Shown piece by piece: positions 25,451-35,435 of a DNA stretch of 64,000 bases. Both the position numbers and the translations under genes were made by a program. Below the pieces are notes generated by a model that saw only the letters and a list, made by a program, of their open reading frames with translations, was not told the origin of the DNA and did no database searches. Position 1 is the first letter of the stretch, and every line of letters begins with the position of its first letter. Source of the stretch: Thalassotalea euphylliae (lineage in GTDB: Bacteria > Pseudomonadota > Gammaproteobacteria > Enterobacterales > Alteromonadaceae); assembly GCF_003390375.1 (NCBI RefSeq), contig NZ_QUOT01000001.1:3100001-3164000 (forward strand), given 5' to 3'.

Positions 25451-26404
25451 ATGAAGTATTTGGCTACTGTATTATTGTTGGTTGCGGCCAACTCGTATGC
25501 GAATGAATTGAAGTCGGCTCAAGCACAGCAGATCGCTGATCAGCTAGTGAGAACGATTAACCAGAAACTTGCTGAAATCACTGCCTTGGAAGTCGCTGAA
25601 GGTGTTCCAATTAAGGATATCAAAGTGAACTTGAGCCAAGGTATGCGTTTTGATAGCGGTCGTTTTGGTGCCATTCTAGATGCTAGTCAGCCTGGGCGTG
25701 TCGTCTCAGTAACACCGCGCAGCCAAGCGAGTCAATTGGGGATCCAGAGCGGCGATATTATTGTTTCAATCAATGATATGCCATTTGATGACGGCGTTGT
25801 TGGTGCAGCGCGCAAGTTACAGTATTTGCCCAATGGTTCTTTGGTCAAGGTGGAGGTTAAGCGCGGCGATAAAATGCTAAGCTTGCAAACACACCTTAAA
25901 GCTAAGTATTTGCCGCAGTGGCAACTCATGAGTGCGGAGTCGCTTGGCAGTGGAGCAAATAAAAATAGTAGCCATCTACCGTACTGGCAATTAGAGGAAA
26001 ATGCCCCGATTTTTGCCAGCCGGCTAGAACAGCATAGTGACATTACGGCAAGCCAAGGAAACTGTGGGCGCATTATCCTAGTGAACAGTTTGTCGATATC
26101 ACCATCAAAATATAGTGGTTTGAAAAATACCTCAGAGATTAAAGAAATCGATGGTCATCCGTGGATGAAAGATAGCTCTCGCGTGCGGGTTGATGTTGGC
26201 TTACATCGATTAAAAGTGGGGAATAAGTACGATACACCAAGAGATTTTAGAGACTTCAGTCTTTATGTTGCCCCCAATACTAACTATTACATTGCTTATA
26301 CACACAACAAAGCTTGGGTCGATGATTGGGGTACAGACTTAGCGCTGGGTAAATATACCGGGCCGGTTATTTGGAAAACTACCGAGCAAGCTTGTGAAAA
26401 ATAA
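25451..26404 (+). CDS. Exported PDZ-domain protein
   Basis: A 317-residue protein with a signal peptide (cleavage near SYANE), then a PDZ domain at about residues 70-150: GRVVSVTPRSQASQLGIQSGDIIVSINDMPF, the classic ligand-binding loop and dipole (quoted in two parts, VTPRSQASQLG and SGDIIVSIND). No protease active-site triad is seen, so it is a binding rather than a DegP/DegS-type protein. The C-terminal part is unrecognised. GAGGAAG precedes ATG, 9 nt after the membrane-protein gene. Together with the two genes before it, this resembles an envelope-stress circuit in which the PDZ protein senses unfolded envelope proteins; this is inference. Confidence 0.75.
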   Translation: MKYLATVLLLVAANSYANELKSAQAQQIADQLVRTINQKLAEITALEVAEGVPIKDIKVNLSQGMRFDSGRFGAILDASQPGRVVSVTPRSQASQLGIQSGDIIVSINDMPFDDGVVGAARKLQYLPNGSLVKVEVKRGDKMLSLQTHLKAKYLPQWQLMSAESLGSGANKNSSHLPYWQLEENAPIFASRLEQHSDITASQGNCGRIILVNSLSISPSKYSGLKNTSEIKEIDGHPWMKDSSRVRVDVGLHRLKVGNKYDTPRDFRDFSLYVAPNTNYYIAYTHNKAWVDDWGTDLALGKYTGPVIWKTTEQACEK

Positions 26405-26419
26405 GCACGTATTAAATAC

Positions 26420-26447
26420 AAAAACCAGCAAGTAATGCTGGTTTTTA
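26420..26447 (+). terminator. Intrinsic terminator of the sigma-like/PDZ operon
   Basis: Stem AAAACCAGCA / TGCTGGTTTT around AGTAA, followed by T residues. Confidence 0.9.
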
Positions 26448-26499
26448 GTTTTACTGCTCGCTTAAAAGCGTATATCAATATATGTGAGCCATACTTGGC

Positions 26500-27339
26500 T
26501 TACTTAACACCTAACTCTTTTAAACGCTCATCTAAGTATGTGCGTTGGGTGTGGCGTTCAGACAACACAACTTCGTCACGCGGGTGTAAGAACAATGGCA
26601 ATGAAATACGTGAGTTTTCAGAGCCTTTACCTGTTGGGTTGATCACTCGGTGACTTGTTGATGGGAAGTAGCCACCCGTTACTTCTTGCAGCATATCACC
26701 AATGTTGATAATTAAGTTACCGAAGTCGCAAGGAACGTCTGACCAAGTACCGTCATTTAACTTAACTTGTAACCCTGGCTCGTTAGCAGCAGGTAAAATC
26801 GTTAGCAAGTTAATGTCTTCGTGCGCCGCCGCTCGGATTGCGCCTGGCTCTTCATCGCCTTTTAATGGTGGGTAATGCAATACACGTAGCAATGTGTTCG
26901 GTGTATCTTTGATCATATTTGATAGTGGCTCAGAGTACTTAGCTGCAACTTCAGCCGGACTGTGCGTTTCAACCCAATCAAGCAGTTCAGTTGCTAAGTT
27001 CGATGCAAGCTCGTAGTACGCCATAATCTCATCTTTAAGCGACGCAGGAATGCGGCCCCAAGGGTACACGTGATAGTACTCTTTGATGTCTTTTTTGGTG
27101 TGGCCTTTGGCAACTTCAGAAATTTCTGGCGCAAAGTAACCGTCTTGCTTTTCTGGATCGAAAGCATACTGTTGCTTTTCGTCACTGGTGAAAAACTCGT
27201 ACCAATTTTTGTAAATAGACTCAACAACTTCTTGTTTGATCGGGTGATTAACGAGTACACCGAAACCTGTTTCTCGTAAACTTTTTACAAATTGTTCAGG
27301 TGCATCAGGTGATTGATAATCCACAACTTGTACTTGCAT
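26500..27339 (-). CDS. 2-oxoglutarate/Fe(II)-dependent oxygenase (IPNS-like)
   Basis: Non-haem iron dioxygenase of the isopenicillin-N-synthase-like family, 279 residues. The facial triad is visible as AAHEDINLLT (HxD) and STSHRVINP (distal His), with the 2OG-binding RxS as SRISLPLF. The N-terminal DIOX_N region has ETGFGVLVNHPI and DGYFAPE. AGGAGAAAG precedes ATG. Substrate unknown; bacterial members act in amino-acid, lipid or secondary-metabolite oxidation. It is convergent with the PDZ operon and divergent from the next lipoprotein gene. Confidence 0.92.
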   Translation of the reverse strand: MQVQVVDYQSPDAPEQFVKSLRETGFGVLVNHPIKQEVVESIYKNWYEFFTSDEKQQYAFDPEKQDGYFAPEISEVAKGHTKKDIKEYYHVYPWGRIPASLKDEIMAYYELASNLATELLDWVETHSPAEVAAKYSEPLSNMIKDTPNTLLRVLHYPPLKGDEEPGAIRAAAHEDINLLTILPAANEPGLQVKLNDGTWSDVPCDFGNLIINIGDMLQEVTGGYFPSTSHRVINPTGKGSENSRISLPLFLHPRDEVVLSERHTQRTYLDERLKELGVK

Positions 27340-27492
27340 CGCTTTCTCCTGCTAAGGCATTATGTGATAACTATAGTTGATTTTGATTATATCATTACTT
27401 AACCATATGGTCAGCTTTTTTGTTTGTACTATGACTTATAAACTAGGCTGGTTATAATAAATGCTTGTTGTAACTGGGGATAAATTCAACAA

Positions 27493-27792
27493 ATGACAAG
27501 AAATTTACTACTATCAGCAGGTGTTTTAACGCTGCTATCAGGCTGTGCAGCCAATGAAAATGCCTGTGAAGATGTCACCTTAGCTGCTGAACAAGTGCAG
27601 CAATGCCAAGTATTACAGCGTCAAATTACACAAGCTAAAGATCGACCTATTCTGCGTACTGAATTAGAGCGCCGCTATGAACAAGACTGCGTGCAAGTGC
27701 GTTATTACCGCGACGATAAACAACCAGCGATCTGCGGTAATAAAGACAAGTTAGAGCAAGCGAAAGAAGTACTTGAAAAAGAAAATAAGTAG
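27493..27792 (+). CDS. Small lipoprotein of unknown function
   Basis: A 99-residue protein with a lipoprotein signal (lipobox LSGC at about residue 18). The mature part is short, charged and contains four further cysteines (CEDV, CQVL, DCVQ, ICGN), which may form disulphides in the periplasm. It precedes the GGDEF/EAL gene by 38 nt on the same strand and may be co-transcribed. I do not recognise the family. Confidence 0.75.
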   Translation: MTRNLLLSAGVLTLLSGCAANENACEDVTLAAEQVQQCQVLQRQITQAKDRPILRTELERRYEQDCVQVRYYRDDKQPAICGNKDKLEQAKEVLEKENK

Positions 27793-27830
27793 CTGTTAAA
27801 ACTCTTAGGTAAGGTGGTAGGTGTAAATTC

Positions 27831-30398
27831 ATGAATAATTCATCCGATGATAAGTTGTCTAATACTGATGAATCGCTTCAGAACGATGAGCTAGAGTTAT
27901 ATAAAGTCGCCTACCAAAATCTACAGCAACGCCACACGGCGTTATTTAAACTCAATCAACTTTCTCAAGACTGTAAAGAACTGAGTACCTTTTACGCCCA
28001 AGTCCATCGGGTGATAAAAGCGATCATGACGGCTGAAAACTTCTATATCGTCATGTATGACCAAACGTTATCTACTTTAGAGTTTGTTTATCATGTAGAT
28101 GAAGAAGATGAGGTGCCTGAAGATCCGGTACCTTATGAAAGCTTTAGAGGTTCATTAACCAGCCACGTGATTGAGTCAAAAGAGCCGCTTTTGGCAACGC
28201 CTAATATGATCAAACAAATGGCAAACGATGGCGTGCTTAATCATATCGGTACTGCGGGTATGGACTGGCTTGGCGTGCCTTTGCTGCAAGATGGCTACGT
28301 TATCGGTGTAATGGCAATTCAAAGCTATACCGAAAATACCCGCTACACGGAAGAAGACAAGGCTCTATTAACCTATACCGCACAGCATGTGGTGTCGGCG
28401 TTGGTGCGGTTGCAAGATCATGAACAATTGCAGAAAGCAGTATCGTCTCGAACTCGCGAGTTAATGGAGCAAATTCGCGAACGTGAAAAAGCAGAATTAT
28501 TGCAAGAGTCTTTGTACAGGATTTCAGAGCTAACCAACAGAGTTGGTTTAGATATCAACGACTTTTACGGGCAAGTTCACAATATTATTGGCCAGCTAAT
28601 AAACGCCGAAAACTTCTTTATAGCCAAGTACGATAGAGAAAGCGATACCATAGATTTCGTTTATTACCTCGATCAAAACTCGCGTAATACCGCCAGCGAT
28701 TTCTTACCGCAGAAGTCAGCTGATCTCTATACCGCATTGGTGGTTAGGCGCAAGCAAACATGTTTGCTGTCTTACGATGAAATGTATGAGCTTTATCGCC
28801 AAGGCGAGACGAAGAAACCGCAAAAAGAAACGAACTCTTGGTTAGGTGTCCCCTTGATCGCCGATGATGATGTTATTGGCGTACTAGTACTACAAAGCTA
28901 TCAAAAGCACATCACTTACAATCAGCAGGATGCTGAATTACTTAACTTTGTTTCTCATCATGTCAGTATGGCAATTAAGCGTCGCGAAACTCTCGACTAT
29001 GAGCGTCGTACACATGAGATGCTCGAAAAGCAGGTAAAAATGCGCACTGAGGCGTTAGAAGAAGAAATTCGCCAACGTAAACAGGTGGAGCAGATGTTAA
29101 AGCACAACGCTTCGCATGATGATTTAACCGGGTTGCCAAATCGTGTGGTGTTTTTAGATCTACTCGATCATGCGATTAATAACATGAAGCGTCGTCCAGA
29201 GATGGAATTTGCGGTGCTATTTCTCGATTTAGATCGCTTTAAAATGGTTAACGACAGCTTAGGCCACCATGCGGGAGACTTGCTGTTAAAGGTGGTTGCG
29301 AAAGAGTTAAAAAGTATTATTCGTGCCAATGATACCGTCGCCCGTTTAGGTGGTGATGAATTCGTGGTTTTGATAGAAGACATTGACGACAAAAGCGAAG
29401 TGTATGAAATTGCTCAGCGCATTACCTTTACGCTAGCGCAGCCGTTTAACATCGATAACCAGCCGGTATTTATTGGGACCAGCATTGGTATTTTATTCAG
29501 CGATGATCGCTATGAATCAGCAGAAACTATGTTGCGCGATGCTGATACTGCGATGTATCACGCTAAAGACAGTGGTAAAGGGCGTTTTGAAGAATTTGAT
29601 GCCAGTATGCACCAGAAGATTCAAGAAGAGTTATCGCTTGAAGCTGATATTCGCCAAGCCATAGAGCAAGACGAGTTTACACCGTATTTCCAGCCAATTT
29701 ATCAATTGGATTCAGCAAAGGTGATAGGTTTTGAGGCCCTTGCGCGCTGGCAAAGCAGCAAGCGCGGCATGGTGATGCCCAACCAATTTATTCCGGTGGC
29801 GGAAGAAACAGGATTAGTAGTTGATATCGATTTACAAATCATGCGCAAAGCATGCGACCAGCTTAAGCAGTGGCAAGCGCAGGGCTTGTGTGAGCAACAA
29901 TACGTAAGCTGTAACTTATTTGGTAATCATTTTTATAATCCGACATTACCTGATGACATTAGCCATATTCTCAACTCTGCTGGGTTAGAGCCGGCTCACT
30001 TGAGAATTGAGTTAACCGAGCGCGTGCTATTAGAAGAAAATGAAGTTGTGCTCGCCAACATGAAAGCGCTAAAACAATTAGGCATCAAGCTTTTGCTGGA
30101 TGATTTCGGTACGGGTTACTCTAGCTTGAGCTACGTGCACCGTTTCCCTCTCGATGTGGTGAAAATTGATCGCTCATTTATTACCGATGCCCACTTAAAA
30201 ACCAGTAACCGAGCGATCATCAAAACCATTATCGACTTGGCGGCTAATTTACAATTGGCAACCATTAGCGAAGGCATCGAGTGTCAGGAAGAAGCAGACA
30301 TCTTAACCCAGATGGGGTGCTTGTATGGGCAAGGCTATTATTTTGCTAAGCCAATGGCAGGTGAAAAGGCCACCGCATTATTAACGGCTAGCAAATAG
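27831..30398 (+). CDS. GAF-GAF-GGDEF-EAL cyclic-di-GMP signalling protein
   Basis: Makes and/or breaks cyclic di-GMP. An 855-residue soluble protein: two GAF domains (about 40-195 and 235-390, each with a WLGVPL strand), a coiled linker (KQVEQMLKHNASHDDLTGLP), GGDEF (about 425-590) and EAL (about 600-850). The active site is intact (LGGDEFV) with an inhibitory I-site RAND five residues before it. EAL residues are also intact: FEALARW, LTERVL, LDDFGTGYSS, VKIDRSF, EGIE, YGQGYYFAKP. It is therefore probably bifunctional, with balance set by GAF ligands that are not known. Confidence 0.93.
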   Translation: MNNSSDDKLSNTDESLQNDELELYKVAYQNLQQRHTALFKLNQLSQDCKELSTFYAQVHRVIKAIMTAENFYIVMYDQTLSTLEFVYHVDEEDEVPEDPVPYESFRGSLTSHVIESKEPLLATPNMIKQMANDGVLNHIGTAGMDWLGVPLLQDGYVIGVMAIQSYTENTRYTEEDKALLTYTAQHVVSALVRLQDHEQLQKAVSSRTRELMEQIREREKAELLQESLYRISELTNRVGLDINDFYGQVHNIIGQLINAENFFIAKYDRESDTIDFVYYLDQNSRNTASDFLPQKSADLYTALVVRRKQTCLLSYDEMYELYRQGETKKPQKETNSWLGVPLIADDDVIGVLVLQSYQKHITYNQQDAELLNFVSHHVSMAIKRRETLDYERRTHEMLEKQVKMRTEALEEEIRQRKQVEQMLKHNASHDDLTGLPNRVVFLDLLDHAINNMKRRPEMEFAVLFLDLDRFKMVNDSLGHHAGDLLLKVVAKELKSIIRANDTVARLGGDEFVVLIEDIDDKSEVYEIAQRITFTLAQPFNIDNQPVFIGTSIGILFSDDRYESAETMLRDADTAMYHAKDSGKGRFEEFDASMHQKIQEELSLEADIRQAIEQDEFTPYFQPIYQLDSAKVIGFEALARWQSSKRGMVMPNQFIPVAEETGLVVDIDLQIMRKACDQLKQWQAQGLCEQQYVSCNLFGNHFYNPTLPDDISHILNSAGLEPAHLRIELTERVLLEENEVVLANMKALKQLGIKLLLDDFGTGYSSLSYVHRFPLDVVKIDRSFITDAHLKTSNRAIIKTIIDLAANLQLATISEGIECQEEADILTQMGCLYGQGYYFAKPMAGEKATALLTASK

Positions 30399-30541
30399 CC
30401 CAGTTAATACTTAGCACTATTTTGCCTTTCAATGCGTTGATTCAATTAGTATTACGCTAACCTGTTATGCGATTACGCTATTAATAGCTATCATGTTTAG
30501 GTATATTGTTGGTTCACTAGTTAACTTATTTTCTCGGATTA

Positions 30542-31594
30542 ATGACACTACTTTTAATCTACCTTACTGTCGCCATTGGCGTATCTTTTCTTTGTTCCAT
30601 TTTAGAAGCAGTTTTATTATCGGTTACGCCGAGCTATGTCGCGCAGGTGCTAAAAAACAAACCGCGTGGCGGTAAAGTGCTGGAAAATGTGAAAACTAAC
30701 CTAGATCAATCGATTTCTAGTATCTTAATTTTAAACACCTTTGCCCATACCATGGGCGCTGCCGGCGTTGGTGCGCAGGCTATTCAAGTGTTTGGTGAGT
30801 CGAAAGAAACGTTAGTCGCCTTCCTACTAACACTCGCTATTCTGTATTTTTCTGAGATTATCCCAAAAACTTTAGGTGCCACGTTTTGGCGTAATTTAGC
30901 TGTGCCTTCGGCGTATATCATTGGCTTTTTAGTGAAATTAGTGTATCCGCTAGTATGGGTTTCTTCGTTCCTAACGCGTTTATTTAGCAAGGGCAAAAAC
31001 GAAGTGATCAGCCGAGAAGAAGTGCTAGCACTAGCGGCATTGAGTCATAAAGATGGGGCGATTGTTGGTCAGGAAAATCAGCTAGTTGAAAACATCTTGC
31101 AGCTTCGCGATGCGAAAACGGAAGATATTCTAACGCCTCGTAGTGTCGTTCACGCTTTACCGGAAGATATCACTGTAAGTGAAGCATTAAGTGCAGACAA
31201 AACCGCAAACTTTACTCGAATTCCTGTATATCAAGGGTCAATCGACAATATTACTGGGGTACTGCTAAAAGCTCATTTATACGAAAGTGAGCGCCAAGGC
31301 AAAGGCGATATTCCCGTCAAGGAAGTTGCCTCACCACTTTATCGTATTTCAGAAAGTTTCCCTGTACTGAATTTGTTAGACGTATTTATTAAGCGCCACG
31401 AACATATCTTTTTAGTGGAAGACCACTTTGGTCAAACCGCTGGAATTGTAACATTGGAAGACTGTATTGAAACTTTCTTAGGTCGTGAAATCGTTGACGA
31501 AAGTGATCAGGTGGAAGATATGCAAAAACTTGCGAAGGCGAATTATCGCCACCGTTTAAAAGCTAAATTTTCTACTAAGTCAGAAAAGTCTTAA
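30542..31594 (+). CDS. CNNM/DUF21-CBS family membrane transporter
   Basis: A 350-residue protein with an N-terminal DUF21/CNNM transmembrane domain (four helices to about residue 145; FSEIIPKTLGA motif) and a C-terminal CBS pair (about 190-310; AKTEDILTPRSVV and FLVEDHFGQTAGIVTLEDCIE). It lacks a CorC_HlyC tail; the protein stops soon after the CBS pair. Relatives are implicated in Mg2+ or Co2+ efflux or ion homeostasis. It may be co-transcribed with mrcB, 34 nt downstream. Confidence 0.88.
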   Translation: MTLLLIYLTVAIGVSFLCSILEAVLLSVTPSYVAQVLKNKPRGGKVLENVKTNLDQSISSILILNTFAHTMGAAGVGAQAIQVFGESKETLVAFLLTLAILYFSEIIPKTLGATFWRNLAVPSAYIIGFLVKLVYPLVWVSSFLTRLFSKGKNEVISREEVLALAALSHKDGAIVGQENQLVENILQLRDAKTEDILTPRSVVHALPEDITVSEALSADKTANFTRIPVYQGSIDNITGVLLKAHLYESERQGKGDIPVKEVASPLYRISESFPVLNLLDVFIKRHEHIFLVEDHFGQTAGIVTLEDCIETFLGREIVDESDQVEDMQKLAKANYRHRLKAKFSTKSEKS

Positions 31595-31628
31595 CCACCG
31601 CTAACTGGTTAATTGATAAGCCGCTAAC

Positions 31629-34013
31629 ATGCCCAAGAAATCAGACAAGCCAGCAGCAAAACCTGCTGGCGCTGCTAAAAAATCATTGTCGTCAAAGTCT
31701 TCTCGCTCTTCTCAATCTAAGCCTGCAAATAACAGCACTAAACGTAAATCAATTGGCCGCTGGCTATTATCAACTGGCTTTAAGATAGGCTTATTTGTGC
31801 TGTGTTTTTTAGTCATTTATGTGGTTTATCTGGATGCTAAAGTGCGAGAAAAATTCGAAGGGCAGCGCTGGCAAGTTCCCGTGCAAGTATTTAGCCGTGC
31901 TGAATTGTTAAGTGCAGGAGAACCGTTATCGCTCACTTACCTTGCTAAATCATTAACACGCGCCGGCTATCAAAAGGTCTCGAAAGTGTGGCGATCAGGT
32001 CAGTTTGCCTTGTCGACTTCACGCATCATTATTTTTCAGCCAGAGTTTAGTTATCGCGGTCAAGAATTTTCTGCAGCGCGACTAACCATCGACATTGTCA
32101 ATGGTAAGGTGATTAAAGTTTACCACGGTAACAGTTTAGCTAAGTCGGTGACATTAGCACCGCAGTTGGTTGCACGGATTATTCCATCCAGTAAAGAAGA
32201 CCGAGTGTTAGTTGGCCTAGAGCAAGTGCCAGAAGCTTTGTTGGACACTCTGTTGTTGGTTGAAGACCGTGATTTTTATTTTCACAGCGGTGTCTCGCCA
32301 CTCGGCATTTTGCGAGCGTTATACAGTAATATTGTCGCTGGGCGCACTGTGCAGGGCGGCAGTACCCTGACCCAACAGTTGGTTAAGAATATGTACTTAA
32401 CCCGTGAAAAAACGATAGTTCGTAAGGTTAATGAAGCCTTAATGGCATTGTTACTCGAATATCGCTATAGCAAAGATCAACTACTTGAAGCCTATGTTAA
32501 CGAAGTCTATTTAGGGCAGCACTTTGCCAATGGCGTGTATGGTTTTGGTTTGGCCTCGGAATTTTATTTTGGTCGCTCGCTTAACCAGCTAACCCCTGCG
32601 CAAATGGCATTGCTCATCGGGGTTATCAAAGGGCCTAGCTACTACGATCCGTGGCGCAAACCAGAAAATGCTATAAAGCGTCGTGATCTTGTGCTCAAGC
32701 TTATGGTTGAGCATCATTTGATTGATGTGCCGACATACGAGCAAGCGATGGCAACCAACCTTGGTATTCGCGGTAAACGACGCATGACACGCCAACACTT
32801 TTACAACTACATGCAGCTTGTTAAGCGCGAATTGCCCGATTTGCTCGGAAACCAGCAACAAAATGCTGGCATCAAAGTCTTTACCGGCTTCTCAATGAAA
32901 GCTCAGTTATTGTTAGAGCAAACAACTGCGCAGACGTTATCGGAGCTTGAACGTAAACATAAACAAAGTGCATTGCAAGCTGCTGCTATGGTAACCGAGT
33001 CGAGCACTGGTGAAATCATGGCGCTAGTGGGCGATAGAAATATTGATAACAACGGTTTTAACCGTGCGTTAGATGCCCATAGACCAATAGGCTCGTTAAT
33101 TAAGCCAGCGGTTTACCTGCCCGCGCTAGAGCGATACCAGCAATTTAACTTTGCCAGTCCGATTGAAGATAAACCAATCACCCTTGGCTCTGAGCAAGGT
33201 AAAGAGTGGCGCCCTAAAAATTACGATGGAAAATTTAGAGGGCAAGTGCCACTGATTGATGGCTTGGTAGAATCACTGAATATTCCAACTGTTAATTTAG
33301 GCATGTCATTAGGCCTCGATAATGTGGTGCAATCCATGGCGATGCTGGGTTACGAAAAGCCGCTGACAGAGCGCCCCTCGATGTTGCTGGGTGCGGTTAA
33401 TATGTCGCCCTATCAAATTAACCAGTTGTATTTACCCATTGCCAATCAAGGGTACTATGAGCGGACTCATGCCATTACTCATGTTATCGCACATAACGGC
33501 GAAACCTTGTGGCAGTATCGCCCTCGTCATGAGCAGCGAATTTCCTCGCAAAGCGCTTATTTAATGAATTATGCATTGCAGCAAGTGACCGAGCGCGGCA
33601 CGGCAAAATCGCTTAGCTGGCGCTTAAAAGGTGCTGAGGTTGCGGGTAAAACGGGCACAACGAATGACCAAAGAGACAGTTGGTTTGTTGGTTATGATCA
33701 AGAGCAGCTAATCACCAGTTGGATAGGGCATGACGATAACAAGCCAATGCAACTGACTGGAAGTAGCGGCGCCTTAGTACTGTTTGCAAATTACCTCAAA
33801 CAAGCAGGCGTTAACAATCTTAACTGGCCTATGCCTAATGATGTAAAAGACGTTGGTTTTGAATTAACTTCGGGCAACGCGGTTGAGGAAAATTGCCAGC
33901 AAATGGCGTATTACCCTGCGGTTACTATTGGACTTAGCTATTCTAACTGCATGGAAAAGATTGTTGATAAACGCTCTTGGCTGGAAAAATTATTTGGTCG
34001 TGACGAGGGGTAA
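31629..34013 (+). CDS. mrcB: Penicillin-binding protein 1B (bifunctional transglycosylase/transpeptidase)
   Basis: Polymerises and cross-links peptidoglycan. Ser/Ala/Lys-rich cytoplasmic tail, a single TM helix (about 48-68), a UB2H-like region (about 75-165; PVQVFSRAELLSAGEPLS), a GT51 domain with catalytic VEDRDFYFHSGV and GGSTLTQQLVKN, and a transpeptidase with IGSLIKPAVY (SxxK), SLNIP (SxN) and AGKTGTTNDQRD (KTG). 794 residues matches PBP1B, and the UB2H position separates it from PBP1A. It would be activated by an LpoB-type lipoprotein, not seen here. Confidence 0.93.
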   Translation: MPKKSDKPAAKPAGAAKKSLSSKSSRSSQSKPANNSTKRKSIGRWLLSTGFKIGLFVLCFLVIYVVYLDAKVREKFEGQRWQVPVQVFSRAELLSAGEPLSLTYLAKSLTRAGYQKVSKVWRSGQFALSTSRIIIFQPEFSYRGQEFSAARLTIDIVNGKVIKVYHGNSLAKSVTLAPQLVARIIPSSKEDRVLVGLEQVPEALLDTLLLVEDRDFYFHSGVSPLGILRALYSNIVAGRTVQGGSTLTQQLVKNMYLTREKTIVRKVNEALMALLLEYRYSKDQLLEAYVNEVYLGQHFANGVYGFGLASEFYFGRSLNQLTPAQMALLIGVIKGPSYYDPWRKPENAIKRRDLVLKLMVEHHLIDVPTYEQAMATNLGIRGKRRMTRQHFYNYMQLVKRELPDLLGNQQQNAGIKVFTGFSMKAQLLLEQTTAQTLSELERKHKQSALQAAAMVTESSTGEIMALVGDRNIDNNGFNRALDAHRPIGSLIKPAVYLPALERYQQFNFASPIEDKPITLGSEQGKEWRPKNYDGKFRGQVPLIDGLVESLNIPTVNLGMSLGLDNVVQSMAMLGYEKPLTERPSMLLGAVNMSPYQINQLYLPIANQGYYERTHAITHVIAHNGETLWQYRPRHEQRISSQSAYLMNYALQQVTERGTAKSLSWRLKGAEVAGKTGTTNDQRDSWFVGYDQEQLITSWIGHDDNKPMQLTGSSGALVLFANYLKQAGVNNLNWPMPNDVKDVGFELTSGNAVEENCQQMAYYPAVTIGLSYSNCMEKIVDKRSWLEKLFGRDEG

Positions 34014-34043
34014 TCCCTTTCTTTAGACAACAAATTAGACAAT

Positions 34044-34074
34044 AAAAAAAGCAGCGCCATGCGCTGCTTTTGAG
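34044..34074. terminator. Bidirectional terminator between mrcB and hemL
   Basis: Stem AAAGCAGCGC / GCGCTGCTTT around CAT, with an upstream run of A and a following T-rich tail; it separates convergent genes. Confidence 0.9.
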
Positions 34075-34095
34075 TTTTATTTTGCAAGCTGCTAA

Positions 34096-35382
34096 TTAAG
34101 CCGCTAATTTAGCAAAACAGCGCTCAGCTGCCGCAATCGTATTCTCGATATCTTCATCAGTATGGGCTGTTGATAAGAAGCTGGCTTCAAATGCTGAAGG
34201 CGCCAAGTAGAAACCTTCTTCCAACATAAGGTGGAAGAAGCGCTTAAATCTCTCACCGTCACACGCTGTCGCTTGCGCATAGCTAGTAATGGTTTCTTCC
34301 TCGGTAAAGAAGAAGCCAAACATTGCACCGACATAGTTAATGCTTAACGCAATACCGTGTTTTTCAGCAGCGGCCTTAAAGCCTTTCGCCACTTTTTCGG
34401 TATTTGCGGCGAGTTGCTGGTGCTTATCACCTTGGCATAATTCATTCAATGAAGCTAAGCCAGCAGCCATAGCAATTGGGTTACCTGAAAGTGTACCCGC
34501 TTGGTAAACAGGTCCTACTGGTGCAATGTAATCCATAATGGCTTGTTTGCCGCCAAAGGCACCTACTGGCATACCACCACCGATGACTTTACCTAACGTT
34601 GTTAAGTCAGGTTGTACTTGGTAGTGTGCTTGTGCGCCGCCTAGGGCAACGCGGAAACCTGTCATTACTTCATCAAAGATTAACACACTGCCGTGTTCGT
34701 CACAGACCTGGCGTAAACCTTCCAAGAAGCCAGCAACTGGAGGAATACAATTCATGTTGCCAGCCACAGGCTCAACAATAATACAGGCAATTTGATCGCC
34801 AAGCTCAGCAAATACCTGCTTAACTTCGTCAAGGTTATTGAAGCTAACCGTTAGTGTGTGCTGAGCGAAGTCTTCAGGAATACCCGGTGAGTTTGGTACG
34901 CCCATGGTTAAGGCGCCAGAACCCGCTTTAACTAACAATGAATCTGCGTGACCGTGGTAACAACCTTCAAATTTTAAGATTTTATCGCGCCCGGTGTAGC
35001 CTCGTGCTAGGCGAATGGCACTCATGGTCGCTTCGGTACCTGAACTCACCATACGCAGCGATTCCATTGATGGCACGACTTCACGTACTTTCTCAGCCAT
35101 TTCAATTTCTAGCGCTGTTGGCGCGCCAAAGCTCAAACCGTTTTCAACCGCTTTTAGCACGGCGTTGCGGATCGCAGGGTGGTTATGACCTAGAATCATT
35201 GGCCCCCAAGAACCCACGTAATCTGTGTACTTTTTGCCGTCAGCATCAAAAATATAGGCACCGTCAGCACGTTCAATAAAACACGGTGTACCGCCAACGC
35301 CATTAAATGCACGTACTGGTGAGTTCACCCCGCCTGGGATAATGGATTTTGCTTGTTCAAAAAGTTCTGCAGATTTTTGCAT
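34096..35382 (-). CDS. hemL: Glutamate-1-semialdehyde 2,1-aminomutase
   Basis: PLP enzyme that converts glutamate-1-semialdehyde to 5-aminolaevulinate, the committed C5-pathway step of haem synthesis. Landmarks: IIPGGVNSPVRAF at the N-terminus, SSGTEATMSAIRLARG, FEGCYHGHAD, FDEVMTGFR, and the PLP lysine in TTLGKVIGGGMPVGAFGG. 428 residues, typical. The start is ATG 35382 (MQKSAELF) with AGGAAACC upstream, not the TTG at 35397. It lies 53 bp after pyrB on the same strand. Confidence 0.96.
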   Translation of the reverse strand: MQKSAELFEQAKSIIPGGVNSPVRAFNGVGGTPCFIERADGAYIFDADGKKYTDYVGSWGPMILGHNHPAIRNAVLKAVENGLSFGAPTALEIEMAEKVREVVPSMESLRMVSSGTEATMSAIRLARGYTGRDKILKFEGCYHGHADSLLVKAGSGALTMGVPNSPGIPEDFAQHTLTVSFNNLDEVKQVFAELGDQIACIIVEPVAGNMNCIPPVAGFLEGLRQVCDEHGSVLIFDEVMTGFRVALGGAQAHYQVQPDLTTLGKVIGGGMPVGAFGGKQAIMDYIAPVGPVYQAGTLSGNPIAMAAGLASLNELCQGDKHQQLAANTEKVAKGFKAAAEKHGIALSINYVGAMFGFFFTEEETITSYAQATACDGERFKRFFHLMLEEGFYLAPSAFEASFLSTAHTDEDIENTIAAAERCFAKLAA

Positions 35383-35435
35383 GTGGTTTCCTGTCAATTA
35401 TATTTCAATACGTGCGCGAGCGGATTAACCGTCAT

